Source: Actinomyces sp. 432
GTDB taxonomy: Bacteria > Actinomycetota > Actinomycetes > Actinomycetales > Actinomycetaceae
Direction: 5' to 3'
DNA length: 64,000 nt
Assembly (NCBI RefSeq): GCF_009930875.1
Contig: NZ_CP025249.1
Span: 372,001 to 436,000 of the forward strand
Position 1 is the first letter of the stretch. Each line of letters begins with the position of its first letter. The translations under genes were made by a program, and so were the position numbers. This document shows positions 16,846-25,844 of the stretch, piece by piece. The notes beneath the pieces were generated by a model that worked only from the letters and a program-made list of their open reading frames with translations, ran no database searches and was not told where the DNA came from.

Positions 16846-18287
16846 TGCGGCCTCCTCTGTGATCGTCTCGCGCTCCTAGCTACACGCTTTTGTGCCCTGG
16901 CGTGCACCCTATCGCGCAGCACCGACACGTCAACACCCGTCTCAAGCAGCTCCCGAGTCGCCTGCGCCTGATCCAGCCGCGACGCATCCGGCAGCTCCGC
17001 CACCACCTGCGCCCAAGCCTCCGCCCACCGCGGATCAACGTCGCGCCGCTCCGGTTCGGCGATCGCCTCCGACCGCCGACGCGTCGCGTCCTGACGCTCC
17101 GCCTCCGACCGCCGGCCATCGGCGTCAGCCCGCGGAGCCAGCGCCGGATCAACGTTGTCGCGCAACCGGTACGCCACCAACGAGCTCATCCGGCGAACCG
17201 GCTCCGACGGAGGCGGAGCATCCAGCACCCCCCGGATCGCAGCCGGCGTCCAACCAGCCCGCAGGCGCTCCACCAGCAGACCCGCCACCAGCGCGGCACC
17301 ATCAGCGTCCATCGCCCGCATCCACCCCGGCAAGCACGCCGCCAGCAACCGACCCACATCCGCCCGAGCGACATCGTCCGACCGTGCGGCAACAGGTGCC
17401 GCACCGGCAGGCTCGGCCATGGGACCATCGTCCCCAGAGGTGGGACTATCGTCCCGCTCTTCGACCGCTGGCGGCGACGATGCGCCAACAGGCACAACCC
17501 CGGCCAACTCCCAGGAGACCGCCGAAAACACCTTAGACGGCACCGGCGGCCCGCCGTCGGCCGACCGTGCGGCAACAGGTGCCGCACGGTGCCCAGCACC
17601 AGGCGGCGAGCCCACCGACGGAGCCGCCGGCGTCGCCGGGGACGATACCGACCGGGCCGAGGGCGCAGCCCCGGCCCACCCGTCATCGCCGGCCCGCTCC
17701 ACCCGACCAGACCCGACCCGCACCAGCTCCGAACCGATCGCCGCTGGTGACGTCACCTCATCGGTTAGGTCAGGTCTGGTGGTTCTAATGACGGTTCCTA
17801 TATGCAACCGGCCAGTACTGGCCGGTTGCGAGCGGCCACTACTGGCCGGTTGCGCAACCGGCCGATCTGGCCTCTTGCGCAACCGGCCAGATTGGCCTGT
17901 TGCCGGAATCGCAGGCGAAACCGACTGCCCCGCATTCGGGCCTGTGGAAAACTCCTCCGGCTCATCCTCGCAACCGGCCAGATTGGCCTGTTGCCGAGAT
18001 TCCAACGAATTCTCCAACCCGACACCAATGTGCAGCCGGTACCCATTCGACCTCCGACCGCGCGTCGACGACCGACGAACAACCGTCAACAACCCGAGCT
18101 CCTGAAGCGTCCGAACATGCCGACGCACCGTCCGCTCACCCATCTCGCAACGCTCAGCAATCACGCTCTGAGACGGCCAGCAGTAACCACTGTCATCAGC
18201 CTGATCAGCCAACGCAGCCAACACCAGCTTCGGGTAAGGACCAATACCCCTAACCAGCCACGCCCACGTCGACGCCAGATGACTCAC
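16842..18287 (-). CDS. Winged-helix Rep-like DNA-binding protein with internal iterons
   Basis: A 481-residue protein. Residues 1-90 form a helix-turn-helix domain of the HTH_36 type found in plasmid and phage replication initiators (SQSVIAERCEMGERTVRRHVRTLQ in outline). The middle (about residues 90-380) is low-complexity Ala/Pro/Ser and carries AAPVAARS and RLRKRP-type repeats produced by DNA palindromes inside the gene. The C-terminus is a basic helical segment. Overlapping ATGA joins it to the upstream winged-helix gene. A role in initiating replication of the excised element is inferred from the domain and the iteron-like DNA. Confidence 0.68.
   Translation of the reverse strand: MSHLASTWAWLVRGIGPYPKLVLAALADQADDSGYCWPSQSVIAERCEMGERTVRRHVRTLQELGLLTVVRRSSTRGRRSNGYRLHIGVGLENSLESRQQANLAGCEDEPEEFSTGPNAGQSVSPAIPATGQSGRLRKRPDRPVAQPASSGRSQPASTGRLHIGTVIRTTRPDLTDEVTSPAAIGSELVRVGSGRVERAGDDGWAGAAPSARSVSSPATPAAPSVGSPPGAGHRAAPVAARSADGGPPVPSKVFSAVSWELAGVVPVGASSPPAVEERDDSPTSGDDGPMAEPAGAAPVAARSDDVARADVGRLLAACLPGWMRAMDADGAALVAGLLVERLRAGWTPAAIRGVLDAPPPSEPVRRMSSLVAYRLRDNVDPALAPRADADGRRSEAERQDATRRRSEAIAEPERRDVDPRWAEAWAQVVAELPDASRLDQAQATRELLETGVDVSVLRDRVHARAQKRVARSARRSQRRPQ
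17378..17587. repeat. 27-bp direct repeat with internal dyad, two copies
   Basis: A 27-bp sequence is identical at 17378-17404 and 17561-17587, 183 bp apart (in frame). Each holds the inverted repeat GTGCGGCA...TGCCGCAC. In protein it gives the repeated AAPVAARS. Confidence 0.8.
17421..17455. repeat. Two 14-bp palindromes spaced 21 bp
   Basis: GGGACCATCGTCCC (17421-17434) and GGGACTATCGTCCC (17442-17455) are near-palindromes set 21 bp apart, two helical turns, so a protein could bind both on one face of the DNA. Confidence 0.7.
17804..17994. repeat. Iteron-like array: five palindromic 25-26-bp units
   Basis: Unit 1 (17804-17829) is a perfect 26-bp palindrome with arms GCAACCGGCCAGT/ACTGGCCGGTTGC. 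Units 2 to 4 follow head to tail (17828-17853, 17854-17878, 17879-17903) with drift, and a fifth identical to unit 4 is at 17970-17994. A GCATATAGG core like that of the 30-bp element motif lies at the left edge (17795-17805, minus strand). The array is inside the Rep-like coding sequence and may be the replication origin or an autoregulatory site. Confidence 0.75.
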
Positions 18288-18571
18288 GACCGGTCAACTC
18301 CGTCCACGTCCAACGCAAGCGACACCTCAGTGCCCGGGTACGGGGCGTCAGGACCCGCCGGCCTAGCCGAAAGCAGGCCCGACTCCGACAACCGAGCAAA
18401 GCACTTCGCCAGCGTGTCACTCGACACCTCAACCTGCTCAGCCAAGCGATCCAGGTCGACGATCGCGACGCCGTCAGGCTGGGCGTTATCCGCCACCGAC
18501 ACCAGCACCAACCGATCCATGGGCCTCACGCCCCGAACCTTCATAGCCCACGCCAAAGCCTTGAAACTCAT
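18284..18571 (-). CDS. Small winged-helix DNA-binding protein
   Basis: A 95-residue protein that is essentially one helix-turn-helix domain: MDRLVLVSVADNA, then AIVDLDRLAEQVEVSSD and a recognition helix TLAKCFARLSESGLL. It resembles the N-terminal domain of the adjacent Rep-like protein, so the pair may have arisen by duplication or work on the same site. Its stop overlaps the Rep-like start by 4 bp. ATG 18571 is preceded by a weak GGAAGGGGG about 9 bases upstream. Confidence 0.65.
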   Translation of the reverse strand: MSFKALAWAMKVRGVRPMDRLVLVSVADNAQPDGVAIVDLDRLAEQVEVSSDTLAKCFARLSESGLLSARPAGPDAPYPGTEVSLALDVDGVDRS

Positions 18572-18600
18572 TCAATACACCCCCTTCCATCAACTCGCGC

Positions 18601-18963
18601 TCACCACGGTAGCTTGTCCTGCCCCGGAAGCTCAGACGATGTAGAGCCCGCCGACGCGGTCGCATGGTCGGTCCGTGCTGGCGACGGCCACGACAACACC
18701 GGCTGCCCCGGCGGCGGGCTATCAGCCGACGGCGGCATCGACGCCGAGTCATCCGGCGAGGCGACAGACGGCCGCAGCAACGCCTCAATGGCGGACTTCC
18801 GGAAGCGCACTCGGCCGGACGGGTAGCGCACGCACTCGAGGAGTCCGCTGCGCGCCCACCGCCACAGCGTGTTGCGCGTCAGTCCTGAGTCTGGGAACTC
18901 CTGCACAACTTCAGCTGCTGATAGCAACGGATCGGTGTGGTTGTGCTCTGACGTTTCACTCAT
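18601..18963 (-). CDS. AlpA/excisionase-like HTH protein
   Basis: A 120-residue protein. Residues 12-66 form a MerR/HTH_17-type excisionase fold (LLSAAEVVQEF, NTLWRWARSGLLECVRYPSGRVRFRKSAIEALL in outline). The remaining 50 residues are Ser/Pro-rich. In integrative elements such proteins bend attachment-site DNA for excision or activate transfer genes. It is the first gene of the leftward operon and is divergent from the XRE regulator 78 bp away, the usual repressor/activator switch layout. Confidence 0.7.
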   Translation of the reverse strand: MSETSEHNHTDPLLSAAEVVQEFPDSGLTRNTLWRWARSGLLECVRYPSGRVRFRKSAIEALLRPSVASPDDSASMPPSADSPPPGQPVLSWPSPARTDHATASAGSTSSELPGQDKLPW

Positions 18964-18982
18964 GGATCACAGGATGCATCAG

Positions 18983-19011
18983 TTCAAGAACCACCGCAAG
19001 CATCACTTGAA
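18983..19011. promoter_or_regulatory. Putative operator in the divergent control region
   Basis: TTCAAG (18983-18988) and CTTGAA (19006-19011) form an inverted repeat between the AlpA-like and XRE genes, with CATCA direct repeats around them. This is the natural place for XRE binding. For the XRE gene, TACGCT at 19030-19035 sits 6 bases before the ATG, the spacing of a leaderless actinobacterial promoter. Confidence 0.45.
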
Positions 19012-19041
19012 CCGTGGCGTTTCATCAGTTACGCTAGTTCC

Positions 19042-19395
19042 ATGAGTTCACAAGCGCTGCCAACTGTGCTAGACGGCTTTGATGCGGCCGTCGGCTTCAC
19101 CGTGCAGCAGCATCTCTTCGCGCACGGTCTCACGCGTGCGCAGCTCGGGCAGATGCTCGGCGTGCCTGGTCAGAGCGTCTCTAACCGGCTGCGCGGCAAG
19201 GTCCGCTGGACCGCCGGCGATCTCGCCATTACGGCGGCGGCGTGCGGCGTCGACGTTGCCGACCTCTACCCGACCCGTACGGCGGACGGGTGGCAGCCGG
19301 CCCCCTTCGTGCCGGCCCGGCGTGAGGTGCCCCCCGTGGGGCTCGAACCCACGACCTTCGGATTAAAAGTCCGCAGCTCTGACCAACTGAGCTAG
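19042..19395 (+). CDS. XRE-family regulator whose tail reads antisense through tRNA-Lys
   Basis: A 117-residue protein. Residues 17-76 are an XRE helix-turn-helix domain (LTRAQLGQMLGVPGQSVSNRLRG in outline). The last 22 residues (from about PPVGLEPTTFG) are translated from the tRNA-Lys gene read backwards, so the C-terminus is encoded by the attachment site. No Shine-Dalgarno is visible; a leaderless start fits. It would repress the divergent leftward operon. The functional end is probably near residue 95. Confidence 0.7.
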   Translation: MSSQALPTVLDGFDAAVGFTVQQHLFAHGLTRAQLGQMLGVPGQSVSNRLRGKVRWTAGDLAITAAACGVDVADLYPTRTADGWQPAPFVPARREVPPVGLEPTTFGLKVRSSDQLS

Positions 19396-19401
19396 AGGGG
19401 C
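19328..19401 (-). tRNA. tRNA-Lys (TTT)
   Basis: On the minus strand the acceptor GCCCCTC pairs with GGGGGGC, the D arm has AGCTCAGTTGGTC, the anticodon loop is CTTTTAA (anticodon TTT) and the T arm GTGGGTTCGAGCCCCAC. CCA is not encoded. Its 3' end faces the conjugative element, marking it as the likely integration target. Confidence 0.95.
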
Positions 19402-19711
19402 GCGCCTTCGGCCGGGAGCAGAGCCCGTACGCCGTCGGCGTCGCCAGCATAGCGGATGACGGCCTAAGCGCACCCAGGCCCGTCTGGGTCGCCCGCTGCT
19501 GCCTCCCGGTGCGCCCGCTGCGCCTGACGGGCGCCATCTAGGAGTTCCAGGCTCACACTGCACACCGCTGCTCCTTGCGCAACAATGGGACAGGCGCTGC
19601 GGCGCCCGCCGACTGCACTGCCAAGTCCGGCACCACTAACGCATACAGTCTGCGTGTCCTGCCGCCACCCGGGAACCGCCCGGAACTCATCCGGAATCGC
19701 TAGGAGGTCCT
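19402..19711. other. Intergenic, tRNA-Lys to next gene
   Basis: No ORF with coding character. It should hold the tRNA-Lys promoter (leftward) and a promoter for the rightward gene; I could not assign either with confidence. AGGAGGTCCT right before the next ATG is a strong ribosome site. Confidence 0.5.
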
Positions 19712-20401
19712 ATGGCCCGCCAGTTCCATCGCCCCGCCCGGCTCGACCCCGAGGCCGCCGAGAACATTGAGGGCGGCACGGACACCGCCGTCGCCTCTGA
19801 GCTTGCTCACCGTGCCGCGCAGGCCCTGATCGGCGGCTTCCCGGAAGACGCCCCGGAAACAGACGCCTCCGTGGAGCGGATCACTCGCAGCGGCGTTGTC
19901 ACGGCCGTCGCCTCCCACGGAGTGGACGCGGTCGCCGAGCTCTGGGCGGACTCGCCCGCCACCACCCTGCCGGGCACGCTCTGGCGTCTGTTCCTCGTGC
20001 GGGAGTGGATTCGGCGCGACCCGGAGCTGGTCGAACGGCGTTACGTCACCGTCGTGGACCTGGCTGCCATCGCAAATGAGCCCGAGGCGGCCGCCGCACG
20101 GCTCCGGCTCGACGCGGCCCTGGAAGACGCCCGGCGCGTTCCCTCCGCGGAGCAGGTGCGGGCCGCGATCGACGCCGTACTCGCAGGTCGCGCCGAAGAC
20201 TCCGTACCCGGGCTGGTCCCCGTGCTGTCCGGAACCGCCGACTTCTTGCGGGCGCTTGCCGCAGGCAGCGATTCCACCTGGATCGACGACGACGCCGACG
20301 AGCTCGCCCACCCGGTTACTCGCCGGGACTCGGCCCTGCTCGCCACCGCTGAAGAACTGACGGAGGCGGCGCGGCGCGCCGGCGCCGGCCTCCTGGACTG
20401 A
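19712..20401 (+). CDS. Conserved actinobacterial hypothetical protein
   Basis: A 229-residue acidic, Ala-rich, helical cytoplasmic protein with no signal peptide, membrane helix or obvious catalytic motif. AGGAGG lies 6 bases before the ATG, so the start is secure. It stands alone between the tRNA-Lys and the polyphosphate kinase gene, followed by GC-rich hairpin repeats. Family not identified by eye. Confidence 0.75.
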   Translation: MARQFHRPARLDPEAAENIEGGTDTAVASELAHRAAQALIGGFPEDAPETDASVERITRSGVVTAVASHGVDAVAELWADSPATTLPGTLWRLFLVREWIRRDPELVERRYVTVVDLAAIANEPEAAAARLRLDAALEDARRVPSAEQVRAAIDAVLAGRAEDSVPGLVPVLSGTADFLRALAAGSDSTWIDDDADELAHPVTRRDSALLATAEELTEAARRAGAGLLD

Positions 20402-20443
20402 CTTGGCGCGTGGCGCCGGGCGGATGAGCCGCAGCCGGGCTCC

Positions 20444-20531
20444 GGGGCCCGCGCGCGGCGGCGCGGGCCAACCACGGTGCGCGACAGGATCGGGTCCTCC
20501 CCGGGGCCCGCGCGCGGTGGGCGCGGGCCAG
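20444..20531. repeat. Duplicated GC-rich hairpin, possible terminator
   Basis: Two near-identical copies of a roughly 27-bp sequence (about 20444-20470 and 20505-20531). Each folds on itself through GGCCCGCGC and GCGCGGGCC arms. They sit between two rightward genes and could end transcription of the first, though no T run follows. Confidence 0.6.
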
Positions 20532-20616
20532 CGCCCCAGCGCCAGGGGTCGGTGTCCCATGGTTCATTGGCGCGGTTCACTGCCCGATCCGAGGCGGGAC
20601 GTGGGACGATTCACCT

Positions 20617-23247
20617 ATGACGACGCCAGACCCCGATGCGACCCCCTCCACGACCTCAGCGCCTCTGGCCTCCTTCCTCGGCGGATGGGCCCGCGCGCAG
20701 GCGCGGCACGCCGCCGCACCGGGGCCTGCGTCGATGCTTTCAGGAGAGGGCAGCGCCCCGACGAGTCCCTCGGCCGCATCCGCCGACGGCTCCGGCGCCG
20801 GGCTCAGCGACCAGGAGATCATTGAGGACCACGTCATCGAGTCCGCCGATCCGCGCGACTTCGCCGACGATGCCGGACCCCAGTACGAGGACGAGGACTT
20901 CGACGAGCAGGTTTCCGACGTCGGGGATGCGCGCTCCGCGTCTGGTGGCATCGCGCAGGTCTCACCCCCCGGCGCCAACGACCAGACGGGTTTCCTGGAC
21001 TCCGACGACGCCGAGGGCGAGCCCGGCCCGGAGCCGACCGCCGTCGCCCCACTCGCCGCGGACGGCGATTCCGGCTCTCCCGGCGTTGCGTCGGCCGACT
21101 CAGCGGCGGGCACAGAGGCCGACCCGGAGTCAGAGCTGCCACCCCTGGATTCGTTCACCGATCGCTTCGCCGACCGGGAACTGACGTGGCTGGACTTCAA
21201 CCAGCGGGTACTGGAACAGGCCGAGGACCAGGAGCTGCAACTGCTGGAGCGCGCCTGGTTCGCGGCGATCTTCTCCTCCAACCTTGACGAGTTCTACATG
21301 GTGCGGGTGGCCGGGCTGATGCGCCGCATCAAGGCCGGCATCACGCCGGTGCGTGCCTCCGGCCTGGACGCCCACCAAGTGGTTGCGGCCATCACCGAGC
21401 GTGCTAAGGAGCTCACGGCCCGGCAGGCGGCCCTTTTCCAGGAGGACATCCGCCCAAAGCTCGCTGAGCACAACATTGAGATCCTCGACTGGGACCAGCT
21501 GAGCCCGGAGCAGGCGGAGAAGATAACCCGCTACTTCCGCCACCAGATCTTCCCGGTGCTTACGCCACTGGCGGTGGATCCCTCCCACCCCTTCCCCTAC
21601 ATCTCCGGCCTGTCGCTGAACCTGGCGGTGCTGCTGCGCAACCCGCGCTCCGGCAAGGAGCACTTCGCCCGCGTCAAGGTGCCGCAGTCGCTGCCCCGCC
21701 TGATCACCGTGCCCGGGCGGGAGCTCGACCCCAAGAACAAGCAGGCGGGCACGGCCTTCATACCCATCGAGATTGTCATCGCCCAGCACCTGGATCACCT
21801 CTTCCCGGGGATGGACATCCTTGAGCACCACCTGTTCCGGGTGACCCGCAACGAGAACCTCGAGGTGGAGGAGGACGACGCCGAGAACCTCCTGAAGGCC
21901 ATGGAGAAGGAGCTCGAGCGCCGCCGCTTCGGTGCGAGCGTGCGCCTGGAGGTGGAGGACACCATCAGTCCCTTCGTGCGCCGCTACCTGGTGCGTGCCC
22001 TGAACCTGCATGATGACGACGTCTTCGAGCTGCCGGCGCCGCTGGACCTGACCAGCCTCAACCAGCTGCACGACCTGGATATCCCAGAGCTGAAGTATCC
22101 GCGCTTCGTGCCGGTCACAGCGGCCGGCCTGGCCCCCCAGGAGTCCAGCACTCCCGGGGATATCTTCGCCGCCATGCGCGAGCACGACGTGCTGCTGCAC
22201 CACCCTTACGACTCCTTCTCCACCTCAGTGCAGGAGTTCATCTCCCAGGCGGCAGCCGACCCCAAGGTTCTGGCAATCAAGCAGACCCTGTACCGCACCA
22301 GTGGGGACTCCCCGATCGTCGACGCCCTGATTGAGGCCGCCGAGGCTGGCAAGCAGGTGGTGGCGATCGTGGAGATCAAGGCCCGTTTTGACGAGGAGAA
22401 CAACATCTCCTGGGCCCGCAAGCTTGAGCGCGCCGGGGTGCACGTCGTCTACGGCATGGTGGGGCTCAAGACCCACTGCAAGCTGCTGCTGGTGGTGCGC
22501 CAGGAGTCTGACGGGCTGCGCCGCTACTGCCACGTCGGTACCGGGAACTACCACCCCAAGACCGCTCGTGGGTACGAGGACCTGGGCCTGCTTACCTGCG
22601 ACCGGGATGTGGCCCAGGACCTGACCACGCTGTTCAACCAGCTGTCCGGCTACGCCCCCCGCGCCCGCTTCCGCCGCCTGCTGGTGGCTCCCCGCACCGT
22701 GCGCGACGGGCTTATTGAGCGCATTGACCGGGAGATCGCCAACAAGCGGGCCGGCAAGCCCGCCTGGATCCGCATCAAGGTCAACTCAATCATTGATGAG
22801 GCCTGCATTGACGCCCTGTACCGGGCCAGCCGTGCCGGAGTCGCCGTCGACATCGTGGTGCGCGGCATCTGCGGCCTGCGGGCCGACGTGCCCGGGCTGA
22901 GTGATAACATCCGGGTTCGCTCGATCCTGGGCCGCTACCTGGAGCACTCCCGCATCTACGCCTTCTGCAACGACGGTGACACTGACCTGTTCATCGGCTC
23001 GGCGGACCTGATGCACCGTAACCTCGACCGGCGGGTGGAGGCGCTCGTGCGGATCACCGATCCCGTCATGATCGGTCAGCTGGAATGGTTGGTCACCCAC
23101 GCGGCCAGCGACGACGTCTCCTCCTGGTGGCTGGAGCCGGACGGCACCTGGACTCGCCATACCCATGACGCCGAGGGCAACCGGCTCGAGGACATCCAGA
23201 CGACGCTGATGACCTGGGCGCGCTCGCGGCTGCGGGGCGCCCACTGA
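20617..23247 (+). CDS. ppk1: Polyphosphate kinase 1 with acidic N-terminal extension
   Basis: An 876-residue enzyme making inorganic polyphosphate from ATP (reversible). The PPK1 core starts near residue 180 ([20 protein letters not shown]) and runs through the N, head and catalytic C1/C2 domains. The phosphorylated histidine is in [10 protein letters not shown] (about residue 646), and the C2 motif [15 protein letters not shown] is intact. The first 180 residues are an Asp/Glu/Ser/Pro-rich, probably disordered extension not needed for catalysis and unusually long for the family. A NUDIX/phosphatase fusion follows 17 bp downstream, so the two are probably one transcript. Confidence 0.96.
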   Translation: MTTPDPDATPSTTSAPLASFLGGWARAQARHAAAPGPASMLSGEGSAPTSPSAASADGSGAGLSDQEIIEDHVIESADPRDFADDAGPQYEDEDFDEQVSDVGDARSASGGIAQVSPPGANDQTGFLDSDDAEGEPGPEPTAVAPLAADGDSGSPGVASADSAAGTEADPESELPPLDSFTDRFADRELTWLDFNQRVLEQAEDQELQLLERAWFAAIFSSNLDEFYMVRVAGLMRRIKAGITPVRASGLDAHQVVAAITERAKELTARQAALFQEDIRPKLAEHNIEILDWDQLSPEQAEKITRYFRHQIFPVLTPLAVDPSHPFPYISGLSLNLAVLLRNPRSGKEHFARVKVPQSLPRLITVPGRELDPKNKQAGTAFIPIEIVIAQHLDHLFPGMDILEHHLFRVTRNENLEVEEDDAENLLKAMEKELERRRFGASVRLEVEDTISPFVRRYLVRALNLHDDDVFELPAPLDLTSLNQLHDLDIPELKYPRFVPVTAAGLAPQESSTPGDIFAAMREHDVLLHHPYDSFSTSVQEFISQAAADPKVLAIKQTLYRTSGDSPIVDALIEAAEAGKQVVAIVEIKARFDEENNISWARKLERAGVHVVYGMVGLKTHCKLLLVVRQESDGLRRYCHVGTGNYHPKTARGYEDLGLLTCDRDVAQDLTTLFNQLSGYAPRARFRRLLVAPRTVRDGLIERIDREIANKRAGKPAWIRIKVNSIIDEACIDALYRASRAGVAVDIVVRGICGLRADVPGLSDNIRVRSILGRYLEHSRIYAFCNDGDTDLFIGSADLMHRNLDRRVEALVRITDPVMIGQLEWLVTHAASDDVSSWWLEPDGTWTRHTHDAEGNRLEDIQTTLMTWARSRLRGAH

Positions 23248-23264
23248 CGGGCGGGGCGGCTGAG

Positions 23265-24284
23265 ATGGCAGACAAGTCCAACGGGAAGATGACTGTCCGT
23301 GCTGCGGGTGCGCTCGTCTGGCGCGAGGAGAACGGGCATCTGGAGGTACTGCTGGTGCACCGCCCCAGCTACAACGACTGGTCCTTTCCCAAGGGCAAGG
23401 TGGAGCCGGGGGAGTCGGTGCGCACCTGCGCGGTGCGTGAGGTCGCGGAGGAGACTGGTCTTCAGGTTGCCCTGGGGCAGCCGCTGGACACGGTCCGCTA
23501 CCGGCTGCCCGACGGCTCCCGCAAGGAGGTCCGGTACTGGGCTGCCCGCGAGCTTGCGGATGACTCCCCGGCGCTGCGCGCGCGTACGCCGGTGACTCCA
23601 GCCGACGCGGCGGAGATCGACGGCGTCGAGTGGGTCCGCTCGAAGAAGGCCCGCGCACTGCTCACCCATTCGGCCGACCGAGATCTACTGGGCTCCCTGG
23701 TGGACCTGTGGGAGGACGGCAAGCTGGATACGTGGACCTTTGTGCTGGTGCGGCATGCTCGTGCCGTCAAGCGTTCGGTGTGGAATCGCCCCAAGGAGCG
23801 GGACGCCGAGGCCGATGAGGCCACTCGTCCGCTGACTAAGGATCAGGGTGAGGTGCGTGCACGTGCGCTTGTGCCGGTGCTTGCCGCGTACGGTGTCGCC
23901 CAGGTGATCACCAGCCCATGGCGGCGCTGCTATGACACGGTCGCGCCGTACGCGCAGGCGGCGGGTGCTGACCTGGCTGCCGAGCCTGCGCTGACGGAGG
24001 CTGCGCATGCCCTCAAGCCGAAGGCGGCGCGCAAGGTGGTCTCCAAGGTACTGCGGCGTCGCGATGTTCCGGTCGCTGTGTGTACCCACCGCCCGGTGCT
24101 GCCCACGGTCATGGAGGCCATTTCCGACTACGCCCCCGGCAAGCTCCTAAGGTCGGTCCCGGATCAGGATCCGTGGCTCAAGACCGGGGAGATTATGGTG
24201 GTGCACATGGCGCGTAGGCCGCGTGGCAAGATTCGCGCCGTCGCGATTGAGAAGCAGCGTCCGATGCTGTCTGAGGGCCGCTGA
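23265..24284 (+). CDS. NUDIX hydrolase fused to histidine phosphatase (MutT1-like)
   Basis: A 339-residue two-domain protein. Residues 8-150 are a NUDIX domain with a canonical box (GKVEPGESVRTCAVREVAEETG). Residues 160-335 are a histidine-phosphatase domain with the RHA variant of the RHG motif (VLVRHARAV), a second Arg (TSPWRRCYDT) and a late His (VCTHRPVLP). This is the layout of mycobacterial MutT1, which clears 8-oxo-dGTP and diadenosine polyphosphates. It follows ppk1 closely, fitting a shared role in phosphoanhydride metabolism. ATG 23265 is used; ATG 23289 is possible. Confidence 0.9.
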   Translation: MADKSNGKMTVRAAGALVWREENGHLEVLLVHRPSYNDWSFPKGKVEPGESVRTCAVREVAEETGLQVALGQPLDTVRYRLPDGSRKEVRYWAARELADDSPALRARTPVTPADAAEIDGVEWVRSKKARALLTHSADRDLLGSLVDLWEDGKLDTWTFVLVRHARAVKRSVWNRPKERDAEADEATRPLTKDQGEVRARALVPVLAAYGVAQVITSPWRRCYDTVAPYAQAAGADLAAEPALTEAAHALKPKAARKVVSKVLRRRDVPVAVCTHRPVLPTVMEAISDYAPGKLLRSVPDQDPWLKTGEIMVVHMARRPRGKIRAVAIEKQRPMLSEGR

Positions 24285-24687
24285 CGCCCCTGCCGCATCG
24301 GTGCCGGTGGAGAAACAGGCGCCGTGACCTTGAAGGACGTCGGGCCGGAGAGCGCCAGTCGGCGCGATGGCCGCTCGTGGCGGCTTGTGTTGGAGCCCGG
24401 GGCCCGTCGCGGCCCGACGCCTTGATAAGGGTAATACATGCGCCTGGCTGAGCGCCGCGCGTACGCCCGCCGCGGATTCCAGGCACTCTTCGTGCTTGAG
24501 GGTGTGGCGGCTCGGGTCGGGTGCTACGCCGGTTAGGCGCTTGTTGAAGGGCTGCGGAGCCGATGCAGCCTCGGACGCCTCACGAGCGAGCTCGCGGGCG
24601 TCCTCGTCGTCGGGGTATTCGGCCTGGCGGCCTCTTACTCCCTCCTCTGCGAAGGTCTCATGAGCAAGCTCATGGACCTTCTTATCG
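24285..24687. other. Intergenic between NUDIX fusion and tRNA-Pro
   Basis: No convincing gene. The long leftward open frame through here starts inside the tRNA-Pro and has no coding character. No clear terminator was seen. Confidence 0.5.
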
Positions 24688-24761
<74 letters not shown>

Positions 24762-24883
24762 TGTGCGGGAAGACTATATCCGTCGTTCCGCCGGTGTGGG
24801 AAATCGTGTGCCTGAGGGGTCGGTCACCTGTTGTACTTCACGGGCGTGGAAGTGCACGTCTCGCGGCTCTCCTCGCAGCAGGT

Positions 24884-25837
24884 TCAGGCCGCCGGGCGCA
24901 GCGTGAGCAGGGTGGCCTCCGGGCGGCAAGCCACACGTACCGGGGTGTACGGGCTCGTGCCCAGTCCGGCGGAAACATGCAGGAACATGCGGTCACCGCC
25001 GCTGGCTCCGGGGCGCGCTCCCGGCCAGGAGGACAGGCCCGACGCACGGCCCCGGTCGAGATCGCAGTTCGTCACCAGGGCCCCGTACCAGGGCAGGCAC
25101 AACTGGCCGCCGTGCGTGTGACCGGCGAAGGTAAGCCCGACCCCGTCGGCCGTCATCGCGTCCAGCACGCGCCGGTAAGGCGCATGCGCCAGCCCCAGCC
25201 GCAGTGGCCGACCGGCGAAGTCGCGTACAGCGGCGGCGTCGGGTGCCGGTGCAGGGGCGGGGAAGGCGTCCCGGTTCACGTGCGGATCGTCGACCCCCAC
25301 CGCTTCAATACGACGCGCGCCTACAGTGATCGTGCCGCGCGCATTGGTCAGGTCGGCCCAGCCGCCTGCCGCCTGCAGGTCGCGCACTTCCTGCCAGGGG
25401 AGCCCCTCAATGGCGGCCTCCTGTGCAGGATCATCCCCAGCGCGCGGGTCCCGGCGCAGGTAGCGGGTGGGCAGCTTGAACACCGTGGTGCGGTAGTCGT
25501 GATCTCCCATGACGAAGGCCCCGGGCAGGTGCAGGAAGGGCTCCAAGGCGCGCCCCAGTGGCTCCAGCCCGCTGGCGAAGGAGAGGTTGTCGCCGGTGTT
25601 GACGACGACGTCGGGGTGGGTGTCCGCCAGGCTCCGCACCCAGTCGACGCGCGCCTCGGTGCGGTCGGTCAGGTGCAGGTCTGCCAGGTGCAGGATCCTG
25701 AGCGGCTGCTCTCCTGCTGCCAGTACGGGCACGTCCACGCGGCGCAGCACCGGCATGCGCGCCTCGATCAGGGCATATCCGAGCAGGCCGACGCCGGCAG
25801 TCAGACCGCCTAGCAGGGCGGTGCGGGCAGCGCGCAT
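24884..25837 (-). CDS. Membrane-anchored metallophosphoesterase
   Basis: A 317-residue calcineurin-like phosphoesterase of the YkuE type. One N-terminal hydrophobic segment (residues 5-26) is followed by metal-ligand motifs DLH (near 53), GDN (near 81), GDHD (near 110, where GNHD is usual) and GHTHGGQ (near 240). Asn to Asp in the third motif is notable because that Asn normally contacts metal and substrate. It lies 7 bp downstream of the penicillin-binding protein gene, suggesting one transcript and an envelope role. The physiological substrate is unknown. Confidence 0.88.
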   Translation of the reverse strand: MRAARTALLGGLTAGVGLLGYALIEARMPVLRRVDVPVLAAGEQPLRILHLADLHLTDRTEARVDWVRSLADTHPDVVVNTGDNLSFASGLEPLGRALEPFLHLPGAFVMGDHDYRTTVFKLPTRYLRRDPRAGDDPAQEAAIEGLPWQEVRDLQAAGGWADLTNARGTITVGARRIEAVGVDDPHVNRDAFPAPAPAPDAAAVRDFAGRPLRLGLAHAPYRRVLDAMTADGVGLTFAGHTHGGQLCLPWYGALVTNCDLDRGRASGLSSWPGARPGASGGDRMFLHVSAGLGTSPYTPVRVACRPEATLLTLRPAA

Positions 25838-25844
25838 ATGTCAG

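Larger units (their letters stand above)
1..19328. mobile_element. Integrative conjugative element, right end at tRNA-Lys; left end outside window
   Basis: The block holds a MobF relaxase, a VirD4-like coupling protein, a VirB4-like ATPase, an SCO6880-type protein, a TrbL/VirB6-like protein, an NlpC/P60 hydrolase, an AlpA-like HTH protein, a Rep-like winged-helix protein and an XRE regulator. That is the usual gene set of actinobacterial conjugative elements. The block stops exactly at the 3' end of a tRNA-Lys gene, a classic integration site. No tyrosine or serine integrase is seen, so the int gene and the second attachment site probably lie left of base 1. Boundary and mobility are inferred; the gene families are read directly from the proteins. 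Confidence 0.8.
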
